A stretch of 64,000 nucleotides of DNA from an uncultured Saprospiraceae bacterium (GCA_938002665.1 CALLAE010000093.1:1-64000), one strand, 5' to 3'; numbered from the stretch's first letter, positions 24,287 through 34,432 are shown. Made by a program: numbers and translations. Notes: generated by a model not told the origin, from the sequence alone.

Positions 24287-26743
24287 TTATAAAATAGAGC
24301 TCATGGAGATAATCTCAGCCAATATTCCGGCTGCAGTGACATCAGCACCTGCACCAGGTCCTCTAACGACTAGCGGTGTCTCATTATATCTGCTGCTGTA
24401 GATGACTATCATATTATCACTACCGCTGAGTGAGTAGAAAGGATTATCACTTGCTACTGCTTGCAGGCTGATTGTTCCACGACCATTTTCATAACTGGCA
24501 ATAAAGCGCAAACGTTTACCCTCCTTTTCTGCTGAGCTAATCAGATCTTGGTAATTAGCATTGTCGTTCTCTAGTTGTGTATAGAATGCCTCTACATTCG
24601 GAGCAACTAAAGCAGCATCTGATAAAATGTTTTTGATTGTTATATTTTCTTCTTCTATTTCAAAGCCAGATTCTCTAGAAAGGATCAGTAATTTTCTTTT
24701 GACATCTGTACCTGAGAGATCTTCTCTAGGATCAGGTTCTGTTAGACCTTTTGCTTGAGCTTCTTTTACGACTGTTATGAAGTTTTTGTCTGAACTGAAG
24801 TTGTTGAAAATATAAGAGACAGATCCAGAAAGAACGGCTTCTATTTTTCTTATAGAGTCACCACTACTCTTTAGTCCTTTCAAGGTAGAAATTACTGGAA
24901 GTCCTGCACCTACATTAGTTTCGTAATTTAGTGGGATACCACTAGAGCCAGAAAGAGATTTCAGTGCTTTGTATTTTTCCAGCCCACTCGAAAGAGCAAT
25001 TTTGTTAGGTGTAGAAATAGCAATATTATTTTCTAGAAGTCGTGTATAGTGTTCTGGTATAACCTTACTTGCAGTGTTATCCACAAAGACTGCATGCGCA
25101 AAATTATCTGCGATCACTCGGTCTATGAATACGGAAATGTCTGCAGTCAGGTCACTTTCTTCCAGAGCTGCCTTATAATTTTTAGTATCTATCCCTTCCT
25201 CCGCAAAAAGCATTTTTCTAGAATTGGACAGGCCATTGATAATCAGTTCTACACGACTGTCTTTTAGTATGTTTTCGTAGTTGTTTTTTATTTGTTCTAA
25301 GAGGGTAGAGCCGATAAGGCCCACACCTACCATGTAAACGTGTACAGACTTATATTCTGAAAGAAAGAAAGCATCATGAATAGAATTTAGTGCTTTAGAC
25401 TCATCCTTTTTATTGATAGCAAAAGTAATGTTCAGCTCAGACGAGCCTTGTGCTATAGCTTCTATGTTAATTCCGTTTTTACCCAAGGTGTCGAATAGTT
25501 TTCCTGCGACCCCAGGCGTATTCTTCATGTTTGCTCCTATGATCGCGAGTAAGCACAGCTCAGCTTTTACTTTGATAGGATCTATAAAACCGCGTTTTAT
25601 TTCAGGCTCGAATTCTTTTTCTATTTGGGCTTGCGCTTGTTGCTTATCTTTTTCATTTATAGCGATGGTGATAGAGTGCTCAGAGGATGCTTGGGTAATC
25701 ATGATTACATTCACCTTAGCAAGTGCAATACATTTAAAAAATCGATAAGCTATTCCTGGCACTCCTTGCATGCCCGATCCTTCTAGAGAAACCAAAGCAA
25801 TATTTTTTATAGAAGAAAGACCAGAAATTATTCCTGTATTACTGATCGCATTATGATGAATAAGTGTACCAGGATGATCAGCATTGAAAGTGTTTTTTAT
25901 CCGAGTAGGAATATTTTTTTCTTTGACTGGTCTGATAGTAGGCGCATACAAAACTTTAGCTCCAAAGTGGGACATCTCAGCGGCTTCTTGATAACTGAGT
26001 TCAGGAATAGTGTAAGCTTTTTTTACTTTCCGAGGATCAGAGGTAAGTACGCCATCCACGTCTGTCCAGATTTCTAATTCGTCTGCTTCTAAGGCTGCAG
26101 CAAAGATGGCTGCGCTGTAGTCAGAGCCTCCTCTTCCTAGTGTGGTTGTTACACCAGAGTCATTGTCCGAGCCGATAAAACCTGTAACGATATATATTTT
26201 TCCTTCTTTCTGGACAGAGTCAGAAATGAGCTGGTCAGTCAACTCAAAGTCTACAATGGCAGAACCGAAAGAGTTGTCTGTTTTTACGCAGTCACGAGCA
26301 TCTAGATATTCTGCAGGCAATCCTAGACTCTGCATATAATTAGCTAGAATAAAGGCACAATTTCTTTCACCAAAACTGACAATGTAATCTTTTGATTTGG
26401 GAGAAGCCTCTCTTATCAAGACGACTCCTGTCAGGAGGCTTTTTAGCTTTTCGTGGTTCTCGTCGAGATCAGTAGCGATTCTTTTGTAGGAACTTTGATC
26501 TAGCAATTCTTGAGCTATGGAATGTGCTTTTTGTATAAAAGTCTGACAATCAACAAGATAATTCTCGTCTCCTCTTTGGGCAGCATCTACCATTCCTAGT
26601 AGTAGGTCAGTCATCCCACTAAAAGCAGAGACTATTGCACAGACACCATTAGTAGTCTGAAACTTAGATTTTATAATTTCAGCCACCAGGGTGAGCCGTT
26701 CAGCATTGGCTACTGAAGTACCACCAAATTTCAGGACTCTCAT
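24287..26743 (-). CDS. thrA: Bifunctional aspartokinase / homoserine dehydrogenase
   Basis: 818 residues. The aspartokinase half (1 to about 460) begins VLKFGGTSVANAERL, holds FGERNCAFILANYM and the GRGGSDYSAAI loop, and includes two ACT domains (about 310-460) that usually give threonine feedback control. The homoserine dehydrogenase half starts near 465 with the nucleotide-binding GVGLIGSTLLEQI and holds SGSVSYIFN and the GLTEPDPREDLSGTDVKRKLLIL block. It controls carbon flow to threonine and methionine. I found no leader peptide rich in Thr or Ile upstream, so control is probably by the enzyme itself. Confidence 0.96.
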   Translation of the reverse strand: MRVLKFGGTSVANAERLTLVAEIIKSKFQTTNGVCAIVSAFSGMTDLLLGMVDAAQRGDENYLVDCQTFIQKAHSIAQELLDQSSYKRIATDLDENHEKLKSLLTGVVLIREASPKSKDYIVSFGERNCAFILANYMQSLGLPAEYLDARDCVKTDNSFGSAIVDFELTDQLISDSVQKEGKIYIVTGFIGSDNDSGVTTTLGRGGSDYSAAIFAAALEADELEIWTDVDGVLTSDPRKVKKAYTIPELSYQEAAEMSHFGAKVLYAPTIRPVKEKNIPTRIKNTFNADHPGTLIHHNAISNTGIISGLSSIKNIALVSLEGSGMQGVPGIAYRFFKCIALAKVNVIMITQASSEHSITIAINEKDKQQAQAQIEKEFEPEIKRGFIDPIKVKAELCLLAIIGANMKNTPGVAGKLFDTLGKNGINIEAIAQGSSELNITFAINKKDESKALNSIHDAFFLSEYKSVHVYMVGVGLIGSTLLEQIKNNYENILKDSRVELIINGLSNSRKMLFAEEGIDTKNYKAALEESDLTADISVFIDRVIADNFAHAVFVDNTASKVIPEHYTRLLENNIAISTPNKIALSSGLEKYKALKSLSGSSGIPLNYETNVGAGLPVISTLKGLKSSGDSIRKIEAVLSGSVSYIFNNFSSDKNFITVVKEAQAKGLTEPDPREDLSGTDVKRKLLILSRESGFEIEEENITIKNILSDAALVAPNVEAFYTQLENDNANYQDLISSAEKEGKRLRFIASYENGRGTISLQAVASDNPFYSLSGSDNMIVIYSSRYNETPLVVRGPGAGADVTAAGILAEIISMSSIL

Positions 26744-26950
26744 TCTTTATATTAACTTTATCTATAATGTGTAATCACATTCTATGCCATATAATTAGCT
26801 GTAGTAAGTACCTCTTAGATAATTACAAAAAATAGGTCATTTGGAGCAGCGAATCAGGTATATAATCAGTTATCATTAGAGGTATAAGATTTTATCTATT
26901 TTCATACCTTCCAAAAACCGGTTTTACGCTTGGAATAATAAAAACAAAGC

Positions 26951-28717
26951 ATGAAACCTATCCTAAACTTGACTTTTCTTGTCTTGCTCTTTTGCGCAGG
27001 ACACTTATCTGCATCTGTTACTCTACATTGTCCACCGGATCAGACCCTTCCTTGCACGGCACAATCTGTCAATCTGGTGGCTTATGGAGATGCCTACATT
27101 ATGAAAAATGGAAAGAAACTTCCAGCTGGTCTAGCACATGTAGTAAGATCTGTCAACAGTTGTAATGTAGGTACGATAACTAGAAAGTGGCAAGCCTTAG
27201 GGGATAACCAACAGATTTTAGAATGTACTCAGACATTAACGTTCTTAGGCGGTACTTTTAATAGTGCTCATATTGTATGGCCGAAGACAGATCTCCAAGT
27301 AGCGGGATGTACTGCAGAGCTAGACCCTTCAGACTTACCAGATGGTTATCAAGAGCCTATTGTATACAAACAACAATGTAGTAGGATAGGAGTAAGTTAT
27401 GATGATGAGGTATTTAACTTTGGTTCTGATTGCAAAAAGATATTAAGACACTGGAAAGTAATTAACTGGTGCACTTTTGTGCCAGGCTCTTCACAAGGTA
27501 TTTGGAATTTTACTCAGGTGATTAAACTCAGTAATGCTGATGAGCCGATTATTTCTTGTAACAAAAAACTAGTGGTAGATGCTACAGACTGTGATAGTTC
27601 TTATGTCAATGTGCCCTTTGTTTCTGTAGAAGGTCAGTCTTGTACTTCAAAATATGCAGTGACAAATAATTCCATGTATGCAGATACAACGACACATGAT
27701 GCATCAGGAACTTATCCGATAGGCACTACAGTTTTTAATTATAACATAGAGTATGGTTGCGGCTTAAATAAAAAGTGTCAGACTACAGTAGAGGTTACAG
27801 ATTTTGTAAGACCAGTACCTTATTGCTTAGCAACGCTTAATACGGTGCTGATGCCAGTAGATTCAGATCAAGATGGTGTAGTGGATGATGGTATGGTAGC
27901 GGTCTGGGCAAAGGATGTCAATGTAGGTAGCTATCATCCTTGTCATAATATGCCATTGACTTTTTCATTTGCTGAAGACTCAGTACAGATGTCTAAAGTA
28001 TTTACTTGCCAAGAAGTAGGACTGAATGATGTCAGAATGTATGTACAAGATCATCTCGGCAGACAATCCTATTGCAGAGTACACATCGTTGTACAAAACA
28101 ATGGCGCTAATATTCCTAACTGTGCTCCACAAGTAGGATCTAGACCTCTAGTGTCTGGAAGAATATTAGACCCAAGTGGGGAAGGCCTGGGAGGCGTACT
28201 TGTAGCGCATAAAGACATGGCACCTATGTCCGTAGATCAAGATGGAAAAATGACAGAACTGCAATATCTCTCTCACCAGCGAACAGATAACTCTGGAAGT
28301 TACAGCTCTAGTGATATAGCTTTGCGTAGAGATTATAAAGTCTATGCTTACAAAGAGGGTGATGTGTCACTAGTGGATTCTGAGGATGTTGCTTTACTAG
28401 AATCTTACATCAAAGGAGAGAAATATTTTGCCAATCCTTATACGCAGTTAGCAGCAGATATCAATGAAGATGGTACAGTAGATGTAGAAGATTTTCACCT
28501 CATAAGAAATCTTCTAGGTGCGCCAGAAGAAAGTTGGCCTAATCAAAAACAGTGGGTATTCTACACAAAGAATAGTGTGGAGCATCTACAATACAACGAG
28601 CAGAATATGAACCTAAAACAAGATGCCGAAATAGAATCTTTGTACTATGGCTACGGAGAAAATATAGACTTCATAGGTATTCTAAAAGGAGATCTTACGA
28701 GATACGAAGGATTCTAA
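26951..28717 (+). CDS. Secreted cysteine-rich protein with dockerin-like end
   Basis: 588 residues with a signal peptide (1-22). The region to about 395 is cysteine-rich and made of repeated immunoglobulin-like segments. About 300-395 follows a pattern (DSDQDGVVDDGMVAVWAKDVNVGSYHPC) that I associate with large Saprospiraceae surface proteins. A carboxypeptidase-regulatory-like fold spans about 398-470 (VSGRILDPSGEGLGGVLV). A dockerin-like EF-hand pair follows, with the calcium loop DINEDGTVDVEDF at about 503. I see no type IX secretion sorting signal at the end. Probably a cell-surface protein; no enzyme domain. Confidence 0.75.
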   Translation: MKPILNLTFLVLLFCAGHLSASVTLHCPPDQTLPCTAQSVNLVAYGDAYIMKNGKKLPAGLAHVVRSVNSCNVGTITRKWQALGDNQQILECTQTLTFLGGTFNSAHIVWPKTDLQVAGCTAELDPSDLPDGYQEPIVYKQQCSRIGVSYDDEVFNFGSDCKKILRHWKVINWCTFVPGSSQGIWNFTQVIKLSNADEPIISCNKKLVVDATDCDSSYVNVPFVSVEGQSCTSKYAVTNNSMYADTTTHDASGTYPIGTTVFNYNIEYGCGLNKKCQTTVEVTDFVRPVPYCLATLNTVLMPVDSDQDGVVDDGMVAVWAKDVNVGSYHPCHNMPLTFSFAEDSVQMSKVFTCQEVGLNDVRMYVQDHLGRQSYCRVHIVVQNNGANIPNCAPQVGSRPLVSGRILDPSGEGLGGVLVAHKDMAPMSVDQDGKMTELQYLSHQRTDNSGSYSSSDIALRRDYKVYAYKEGDVSLVDSEDVALLESYIKGEKYFANPYTQLAADINEDGTVDVEDFHLIRNLLGAPEESWPNQKQWVFYTKNSVEHLQYNEQNMNLKQDAEIESLYYGYGENIDFIGILKGDLTRYEGF

Positions 28718-28748
28718 AGTTATAACATCCCTTTATCCCAACAATAGT

Positions 28749-28776
28749 AAAGGAGGCTTAACGGCTTCCTTTTTTT
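28749..28776 (+). terminator. Terminator of the secreted protein gene
   Basis: AAAGGAGGC (28749-28757) pairs with GCTTCCTTT (28764-28772, one wobble) around a 6-base loop, followed by a run of T. Confidence 0.82.
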
Positions 28777-28819
28777 ATGCAATGAAAAAAACTGTAAGTA
28801 ATCTTAAGGACAACAGGAT

Positions 28820-29527
28820 TTACTCATAGATAACCTCCCGCAAGAATTTCATGACTAGGGAGATTTCGAAAGTGATGTTTCTCACTTGAGTAGCAGGTAA
28901 GATACCCGCTGTGGTGTTTTCTATTTGAGGACGATCGTACTGAAAAGAAAGATCAGGACTGATATTAAATTCTATTGCTGGCGTAAAAAATTCTCCTCCA
29001 ATAAATTCAAAACCGCCGCCGAGAGTGATTCCATAATTCAGTTTTCGGATATGGATAGGGTCTTGGATATCCAATGGGAAATTAGGATTGACGTTACTTA
29101 TTTCTAGTCTTCTTTCCCCTATCTCGAGTAAGTTGTCACCCACGGTATATTCGCCTCTGATTCCTACAAAGTAATAGGGTTGGGCACCAAGGTTAGATGG
29201 TACTTTCTTTTTGGCTCCTAACTGAAAAGAGAGATTCTGGAATTGATAATTCAGATCATTTCTTCTAAAGGTTGTTATTCCTATGCTGCTACCACGGGTA
29301 TGCATTCCTATCTGTGCATATAAGGCACCACGATCATCAGGGTCACGAGACTCTATAAACAGATTTCCATGATAGGTAAATAACATCCTACGGTCATTCT
29401 CATTCCAGGATTGATTAGCAAGAGAAACACCGCCTTTCATACCGAAATGATAACCTGCGGTTTGACCCCAGATGGAACTTGAAACGAAAACAAAGTAAAG
29501 GGATAGAAGAGAACAGCAGATTTTCAT
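28820..29527 (-). CDS. Porin-family outer-membrane beta-barrel protein
   Basis: 235 residues. Signal peptide (1-21, ending IWGQ), then an eight-strand-type small barrel beginning YHFGMKGGVSLANQSW, the opening typical of the Bacteroidota outer-membrane barrel family (PorT-like). The last strand is FEISLVMKFLREVIYE. It lies 24 bases downstream of the glucosaminidase gene and is probably co-transcribed with it. Function unknown. Confidence 0.8.
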   Translation of the reverse strand: MKICCSLLSLYFVFVSSSIWGQTAGYHFGMKGGVSLANQSWNENDRRMLFTYHGNLFIESRDPDDRGALYAQIGMHTRGSSIGITTFRRNDLNYQFQNLSFQLGAKKKVPSNLGAQPYYFVGIRGEYTVGDNLLEIGERRLEISNVNPNFPLDIQDPIHIRKLNYGITLGGGFEFIGGEFFTPAIEFNISPDLSFQYDRPQIENTTAGILPATQVRNITFEISLVMKFLREVIYE

Positions 29528-29551
29528 CAGACAATTTTTAGTTGCCTAAAT

Positions 29552-30547
29552 TTAAAAGATATATTCGTCTTGAGAAACAATTGCCTTGTCTGATGGCACT
29601 CTAATAAATTGAGGTCTCTTCAGAACACTTATCTTTTTCCTAAGATATACATACTCGCCAGTTAGGGGTTCTGCATCTTTGGGTATTCTGTTTCTGAGTC
29701 TAAGTGCAGTTTCGTCTATGTCATGAATCCTTGCTATTGTTCTCAGATTTTCTCCTTCTCTGACAATATGAAACACCATATGGGAGTCAGTTTGTGATCT
29801 CGTTCTTTGAGTACGTTTCTTTTTCTTTTTGAATAGAGAAAATTTCTTTTTGGGTGATCTTGTGTTTCTTGATCGTTCAGAGGAACGTCTTGATGAACGC
29901 TTAGGTTTTGCTTCTGCATAATATTTACCACTTGCTCCAGCTTGAGTAGATTTTATAACAGAATCAGAATCATTGCTCATTATTTCTTCAGCAGATTTCT
30001 TTTGATTAAGAACGACTACTGTAGGCGCTTGATCATCGTAGTTATACAACTGATATTTTTCTATAATCTTGATAAGTTTGGAAGGGTACGCTTTGTCTGT
30101 GGCGTAGCCAGCCTTCTTGAGACCATTAGCCCATGCATGATAATCTAGATAGGATAGATCAAAAAGAAAGGCATATCTATTCTGGTCAGTCAAAAAATCA
30201 CTATGTGCATAGTAGGACTCAGCAGGGCTGTCAAAACTCCGAAAGCAACTTTTGATTAGTTGTCCGTCAGCACTATAATCGTCATCCTCTCTATAGAAGG
30301 TTCCGCCTTCCCATGATCCACCACATTTTATACCGAAGTGATTGTTTGCTTGCGTTGCAAGTGTACTTTTTCCTGCACCAGATTCCAGTAGGCCCTGTGC
30401 TAGCTTGATACTTGCAGGTATGCCTGTACGATGCATTTCTGCTATGGCGATGTGCTTGTAGGTGTCTATGTAAGACTTGCTCGGCTCATTATTGCCATAT
30501 AAACTAATGGTGAGCAGGCAAAGACTGATGTGGATAAACAATTTCAT
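29552..30547 (-). CDS. Secreted N-acetylglucosaminidase with LysM domain
   Basis: 331 residues with a signal peptide (1-18). Residues about 25-175 form a glucosaminidase (FlgJ/AtlA-like) domain: IKLAQGLLESGAGKSTLATQANNHFGIKC carries the catalytic Glu. A long basic, Ser/Arg-rich linker follows (about 200-255: KPKRSSRRSSERSRNTRS). A LysM domain (about 258-300: VREGENLRTIARIHDIDETALRLRNRI) binds peptidoglycan. It should cleave cell-wall glycan during growth or division. Confidence 0.88.
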   Translation of the reverse strand: MKLFIHISLCLLTISLYGNNEPSKSYIDTYKHIAIAEMHRTGIPASIKLAQGLLESGAGKSTLATQANNHFGIKCGGSWEGGTFYREDDDYSADGQLIKSCFRSFDSPAESYYAHSDFLTDQNRYAFLFDLSYLDYHAWANGLKKAGYATDKAYPSKLIKIIEKYQLYNYDDQAPTVVVLNQKKSAEEIMSNDSDSVIKSTQAGASGKYYAEAKPKRSSRRSSERSRNTRSPKKKFSLFKKKKKRTQRTRSQTDSHMVFHIVREGENLRTIARIHDIDETALRLRNRIPKDAEPLTGEYVYLRKKISVLKRPQFIRVPSDKAIVSQDEYIF

Positions 30548-30645
30548 ATTATCTCAGATTGTTATTTGTAATCATAACAAAAACAGTGCCTTATGTGTAG
30601 ATGTCACCCTTGGCTTAGGTATTAAACGGAATGAGAGAGATGATA

Positions 30646-31047
30646 TTATGGTTTTTCTTGGACCAGTTCTACTAGGACACCACCAGTGGATTTTGGATGA
30701 AGGAAACAGACCAGCTTATTATCAGCACCTTCGGAAGGGCTTTCCTGGAGTAGCCTGTAGCCAGCTTTTTTGAGTCGAGCCATCTCACTTATAAGATCAG
30801 TGACCCCAAAAGCGATATGGTGGAAGCCGGGTCCCTTTTTGTCTATAAATTTCTTGATTACACTATCGTCGCTGGTCGCCTGGAGTAGCTCTATTTTGTT
30901 GTTGCCGACCCTAAGAAAAGAGGTCAGTACTTCTTGCGCTTCTACGAGCTCTCTTTTGTAAGGACTAACATCGAAGAGGGCACCGAACAACTTCTCACTA
31001 GCCTCTAAGTCTTCCACTGCTATGCCAATATGTTCTATTTTCTTCAT
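30646..31047 (-). CDS. mce: Methylmalonyl-CoA epimerase
   Basis: 133 residues, a VOC-family protein of two beta-alpha-beta-beta-beta units. It begins KKIEHIGIAVEDLEAS, with the metal-binding His, then ELLQATSDDSVIKKFIDKKGPGFHHIAFGV and VLVELVQ with the other ligands. It converts (S)- to (R)-methylmalonyl-CoA in the propionate/succinate route. The mutase genes are not in the window. A perfect 8-bp dyad lies just upstream. Confidence 0.92.
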   Translation of the reverse strand: MKKIEHIGIAVEDLEASEKLFGALFDVSPYKRELVEAQEVLTSFLRVGNNKIELLQATSDDSVIKKFIDKKGPGFHHIAFGVTDLISEMARLKKAGYRLLQESPSEGADNKLVCFLHPKSTGGVLVELVQEKP

Positions 31048-31052
31048 GTTAG

Positions 31053-31072
31053 TATCTTAATTGGTTAAGATA
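31053..31072. promoter_or_regulatory. Perfect dyad upstream of mce, candidate operator
   Basis: TATCTTAA (31053-31060) and TTAAGATA (31065-31072) are exact inverted arms around TTGG, only 5 bases upstream of the mce ATG. No T-run on either side. It may be a repressor site, or a hairpin affecting translation of mce. Confidence 0.4.
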
Positions 31073-31185
31073 AACTTACCTTATTGCAGGATGGGTTTAA
31101 AACTAGGTTAAAGGTAAGAAATCCCATATCTGAAAAGCTATTTTTGTTAGAATGCCAAGCAGACTTTCCTTGACTTCGATGCGCT

Positions 31186-32616
31186 ATGAATAAAAAGATC
31201 ATCTATACTATCGTAATTATTATGACCGTGGCACTGGTTGGTATTGCTGTGACACAGTTTATCTGGATAAAGGCCCAGGTGGATTTAGATGAGAAAAATT
31301 TTGATGACAAGGTTACCATGGCCATGAGTAATGTCAAGCAGAAATTACTAGAGGATACAGAAGAGCCTGCCTTCGTTTTAGACTTCTTTAAGGAAAAACA
31401 AAAGACCAACCTTTTCGGAAAGGAAACAGGTATCCTGACCAAAATGCTTTCTTCTCCCAGTAACAACCTTAGTAAAAGAACTATGGAACTGGCGGGGAAC
31501 ATGAAGGCACTCTACAAGGATGACCTTCTAGAAACAATCAATAAGAAAAACCTAGACAGATATCTAAGAGAGGCCCTAGATGACCAAAGCATCAATCTCA
31601 AACATGACTATGGTGTCTATTCTAATAAGCAAGAAGACTTTGTAATACGTAACGGAAATTTTGCCGTGGCGATTGGTAATGAGGGCAGTTCAGAGGCTGG
31701 CAAAGACAGAGGCTTGTATGACTCTAAGCACATGGTACAGTTGTTTAATAATGAAGATGGCTCGCCAGGTTATCTTAAGGTGTATTTCCCAGGTCAGCGG
31801 AACTGGTTGTGGGCAAAGGTGGTACCTTCTCTTTTAAGTTCACTATTATTTACCAGTCTTATTTTACTCTGTTTTGCCTATACCGTTTTTGTGATTTTCA
31901 GACAGAAGAAGGTGTCAGAAATGAAGACCGACTTCATCAATAATATGACTCACGAATTCAAAACACCGATAGCAACGATATCTCTAGCAACGGATTCTAT
32001 TACAAACAAGACGGTTATTTCTAGCGAGGATAAGATCAAACGATTTGCTGGCATAATAAAGCAAGAGAATAAGCGGATGCTAAACCAAGTGGAAAAGGTG
32101 CTGCAGATGGCGAGAATAGATAAAGAGGATTTTGAGTTAAAAGTCACGGAAGTCAATATCAACGAAATCGTCACACAGGCTGCCATTAATAGTCGGCTGA
32201 AGGTTGCTAAAAGGGATGGCAGCTTAGCTACTAACCTAGGTGCAACTAACCCAATTATCAAAGCTGATGTTACCCATATTTCGAATATCGTCCACAATCT
32301 ATTAGACAATGCAGAGAAGTATTCAAGTGAGAAACCAGAAATTCAGGTGACAACGGGTAACAGTGCAGAGGGGGTTTTCGTTGAAATAAAGGATAACGGA
32401 ATAGGAATGAGTAAAGACTCCATGAAACACATCTTTGACAAATTTTATCGTGCACATACTGGAAATCGACATGATGTGAAGGGATTTGGCCTGGGATTGA
32501 GCTACGTAAAAGCGCTGGTAGATGCACATAAAGGAAAGGTAAAAGTAGCTTCAGAACTAGGGAAAGGGAGCACATTTACTGTTTTTTTGCCTTTTAGTGT
32601 GGACGAAATGTCTTAA
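31186..32616 (+). CDS. rprX: Sensor histidine kinase, RprX-like
   Basis: 476 residues. Two membrane spans (about 6-28 and 213-238) enclose a ~185-residue periplasmic sensor region. HisKA follows with the phospho-accepting His256 (NNMTHEFKTPIATI), then the ATPase domain with N-box NLLDNAEKYS, G1 DNGIGM and G2 GFGLGLSYV. The response-regulator gene starts 85 bases later. The pair resembles RprX/RprY of Bacteroides, though the signal is not known. Confidence 0.9.
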   Translation: MNKKIIYTIVIIMTVALVGIAVTQFIWIKAQVDLDEKNFDDKVTMAMSNVKQKLLEDTEEPAFVLDFFKEKQKTNLFGKETGILTKMLSSPSNNLSKRTMELAGNMKALYKDDLLETINKKNLDRYLREALDDQSINLKHDYGVYSNKQEDFVIRNGNFAVAIGNEGSSEAGKDRGLYDSKHMVQLFNNEDGSPGYLKVYFPGQRNWLWAKVVPSLLSSLLFTSLILLCFAYTVFVIFRQKKVSEMKTDFINNMTHEFKTPIATISLATDSITNKTVISSEDKIKRFAGIIKQENKRMLNQVEKVLQMARIDKEDFELKVTEVNINEIVTQAAINSRLKVAKRDGSLATNLGATNPIIKADVTHISNIVHNLLDNAEKYSSEKPEIQVTTGNSAEGVFVEIKDNGIGMSKDSMKHIFDKFYRAHTGNRHDVKGFGLGLSYVKALVDAHKGKVKVASELGKGSTFTVFLPFSVDEMS

Positions 32617-32701
32617 AAAAGTGACCAGAACGCAGTTTTAACATCTAAAAAGAGAGAATTTTAACGTAACAACTACTTTTATTATTTATCAAACAATCGA
32701 A

Positions 32702-33433
32702 ATGTCAGACAACGCAAAAAGTATATTGCTAGTAGAAGATGATCAGAATTTCGGTGATGTGCTCAGATCTTATCTTGAGATGCATGATTACACGGTCGAG
32801 CTTGCCCAGGATGGGGAAGAAGGACTTATGAAGTATCAGAAGGGCGATTATGCTCTATGTATTTTAGATGTGATGATGCCTAAAAAAGATGGCTTCACCC
32901 TCGCCAAAGAGATTAGAGAAAAAGACACAGAGATTCCACTTATTTTTCTGACTGCCAAATCACTGAAAGAAGATGTTTTGGAGGGTTTTAAAATAGGTGC
33001 GGATGACTACATCACTAAGCCTTTTAATTCAGAAGAGCTCTTGCTAAGAGTACAAGCTATTCTAAGAAGATCTGGTGCGAAAGCAGATCCACAAGAAGAT
33101 GTCAAAGAATTCAGTCTAGGAGATTATCACTTCAATTATCCTCTTAGAATTTTGACACATACGAGTAATACAGGAGAGATTACTAAAGATAATTTATCGC
33201 CTAAGGAAGCACACCTATTAAGATTGTTTTGCATTCACAAAAATGACGTGTTAGCAAGGTCAGTTGCCTTGACTAAAATTTGGGGAGAAGATAATTATTT
33301 TACTGCAAGAAGTATGGATGTGTTTGTAACCAAACTCAGAAAGTACCTAAAGAAAGATGAGAAGTTGGAGATAGTAAACATCCATGGAAATGGATTTAGA
33401 CTTATAGACAGAACTGAAGCAGTAGTGGAGTAA
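32702..33433 (+). CDS. rprY: OmpR-family response regulator, RprY-like
   Basis: 243 residues. Receiver domain 1-125 with acidic pocket VEDD, the phosphorylated Asp in CILDVMMPKKDGF and the lysine in ITKPF. OmpR winged-helix domain about 145-238 (NDVLARSVALTKIWGEDNYFTARSMDVFVTKLRKYL). The block from LDVMMPKKDGFTLA to IGADDYITKPF closely matches my recollection of Bacteroides RprY. It acts with the kinase upstream. A strong terminator follows. Confidence 0.92.
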   Translation: MSDNAKSILLVEDDQNFGDVLRSYLEMHDYTVELAQDGEEGLMKYQKGDYALCILDVMMPKKDGFTLAKEIREKDTEIPLIFLTAKSLKEDVLEGFKIGADDYITKPFNSEELLLRVQAILRRSGAKADPQEDVKEFSLGDYHFNYPLRILTHTSNTGEITKDNLSPKEAHLLRLFCIHKNDVLARSVALTKIWGEDNYFTARSMDVFVTKLRKYLKKDEKLEIVNIHGNGFRLIDRTEAVVE

Positions 33434-33461
33434 GTACTTGCTACAGTATTCTACAAAATAT

Positions 33462-33492
33462 AAAAGCAGTGACTTACATCACTGCTTTTTTT
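33462..33492. terminator. Bidirectional terminator between rprY and yebC
   Basis: AAAAGCAGTGA (33462-33472) and TCACTGCTTTT (33479-33489) are perfect 11-bp arms around a 6-base loop, with T-rich flanks on both strands. Confidence 0.88.
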
Positions 33493-33518
33493 ATTTCTAT
33501 ATATTCTTCCTTCTAAAG

Positions 33519-34241
33519 CTATGCTAGATTGTGATAGATATTAGAGACATCATCATCTTGTTCCATTAGATCTATAAGCGCTAAGACCTCATCCACTTGC
33601 TCATCGCTGAGTTCTTTAGTGATGGTTGGTATTCTTTCTAGTTCTGATTTTTCTGCAGTAATATTAGCTGCTTCCAAGGCTTGTTGCATCTTCCCAAAAT
33701 CTTCAAAGGCCACATAGATCTTATACATTTCTTTGTCCTCTACTGTATCCAATTCTATAGACTCTAGTCCATGGTCTATCATTTCTAATTCTATCTCCTC
33801 GGGATCAGAAATAAGGTCCTTAGGAATATAGAAAACACCTTTCCTGTTAAATAAGAAATCATGCATGCCCTTGGTGCCCATAGAGCCTCCCTTTTTATTA
33901 AAGTAGGACCTAACATTGGCCACCGTTCTCTGATTGTTATCAGTCGCAGTTTCTACTACTAGTGCAATACCGTGCGGTGCCATTCCTTCTAACACAACTT
34001 CTTCATAATTACTAGTGTCCTTGTCAGAAGCCTTCTTTATGGCATTTTCTATCTTATCCTTAGGCATTTGTACTGCCTTGGCATTTTGTATAGCTCTTCT
34101 TAAAGAAACATTGGTGTCAGGATCTGGTCCGGCTTGCTTTACTGCAATGGTAATATGCTTTGCAGCTTTAGAGAACTGCTTTGCCATTTTGTCCCATCTA
34201 GCGAATTTAGTGGCTTTTCTGTATTCAAATGCTCTTCCCAT
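33519..34241 (-). CDS. yebC: YebC/PmpR family protein
   Basis: 240 residues, full length for the family. It starts MGRAFEYRKATKFARWDKMAKQFSKAAK, and contains NVSLRRAIQNAKAVQMPKDKIENAIKKAS and the glycine-rich EGMAPHGIALVVE block. Family members bind DNA as regulators or, in recent work, act on ribosomes stalled at polyproline. Monocistronic, ending on a shared terminator with rprY. Confidence 0.93.
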   Translation of the reverse strand: MGRAFEYRKATKFARWDKMAKQFSKAAKHITIAVKQAGPDPDTNVSLRRAIQNAKAVQMPKDKIENAIKKASDKDTSNYEEVVLEGMAPHGIALVVETATDNNQRTVANVRSYFNKKGGSMGTKGMHDFLFNRKGVFYIPKDLISDPEEIELEMIDHGLESIELDTVEDKEMYKIYVAFEDFGKMQQALEAANITAEKSELERIPTITKELSDEQVDEVLALIDLMEQDDDVSNIYHNLA

Positions 34242-34432
34242 TATGTCTACTGTGTTTTAGTCTGCGAAAATATGATATAGAGTCTTAGATATCAATAATT
34301 AGTCATCTTTTGCCTCGCAGAACAGTATTCGTCAAGGCAAATGCTCTAAAAACACTGATAATCAGTTGTTTAAGTAAACTTTATTGACATTAATTATAAC
34401 ATATTACCCTCATTGTACGTCATAGCTAAGAA

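Noticed and set aside
26744-26950. Possible threonine attenuator before thrA
   Set aside because: The only short frame (9 codons) contains no threonine run and no terminator/anti-terminator pair is visible.
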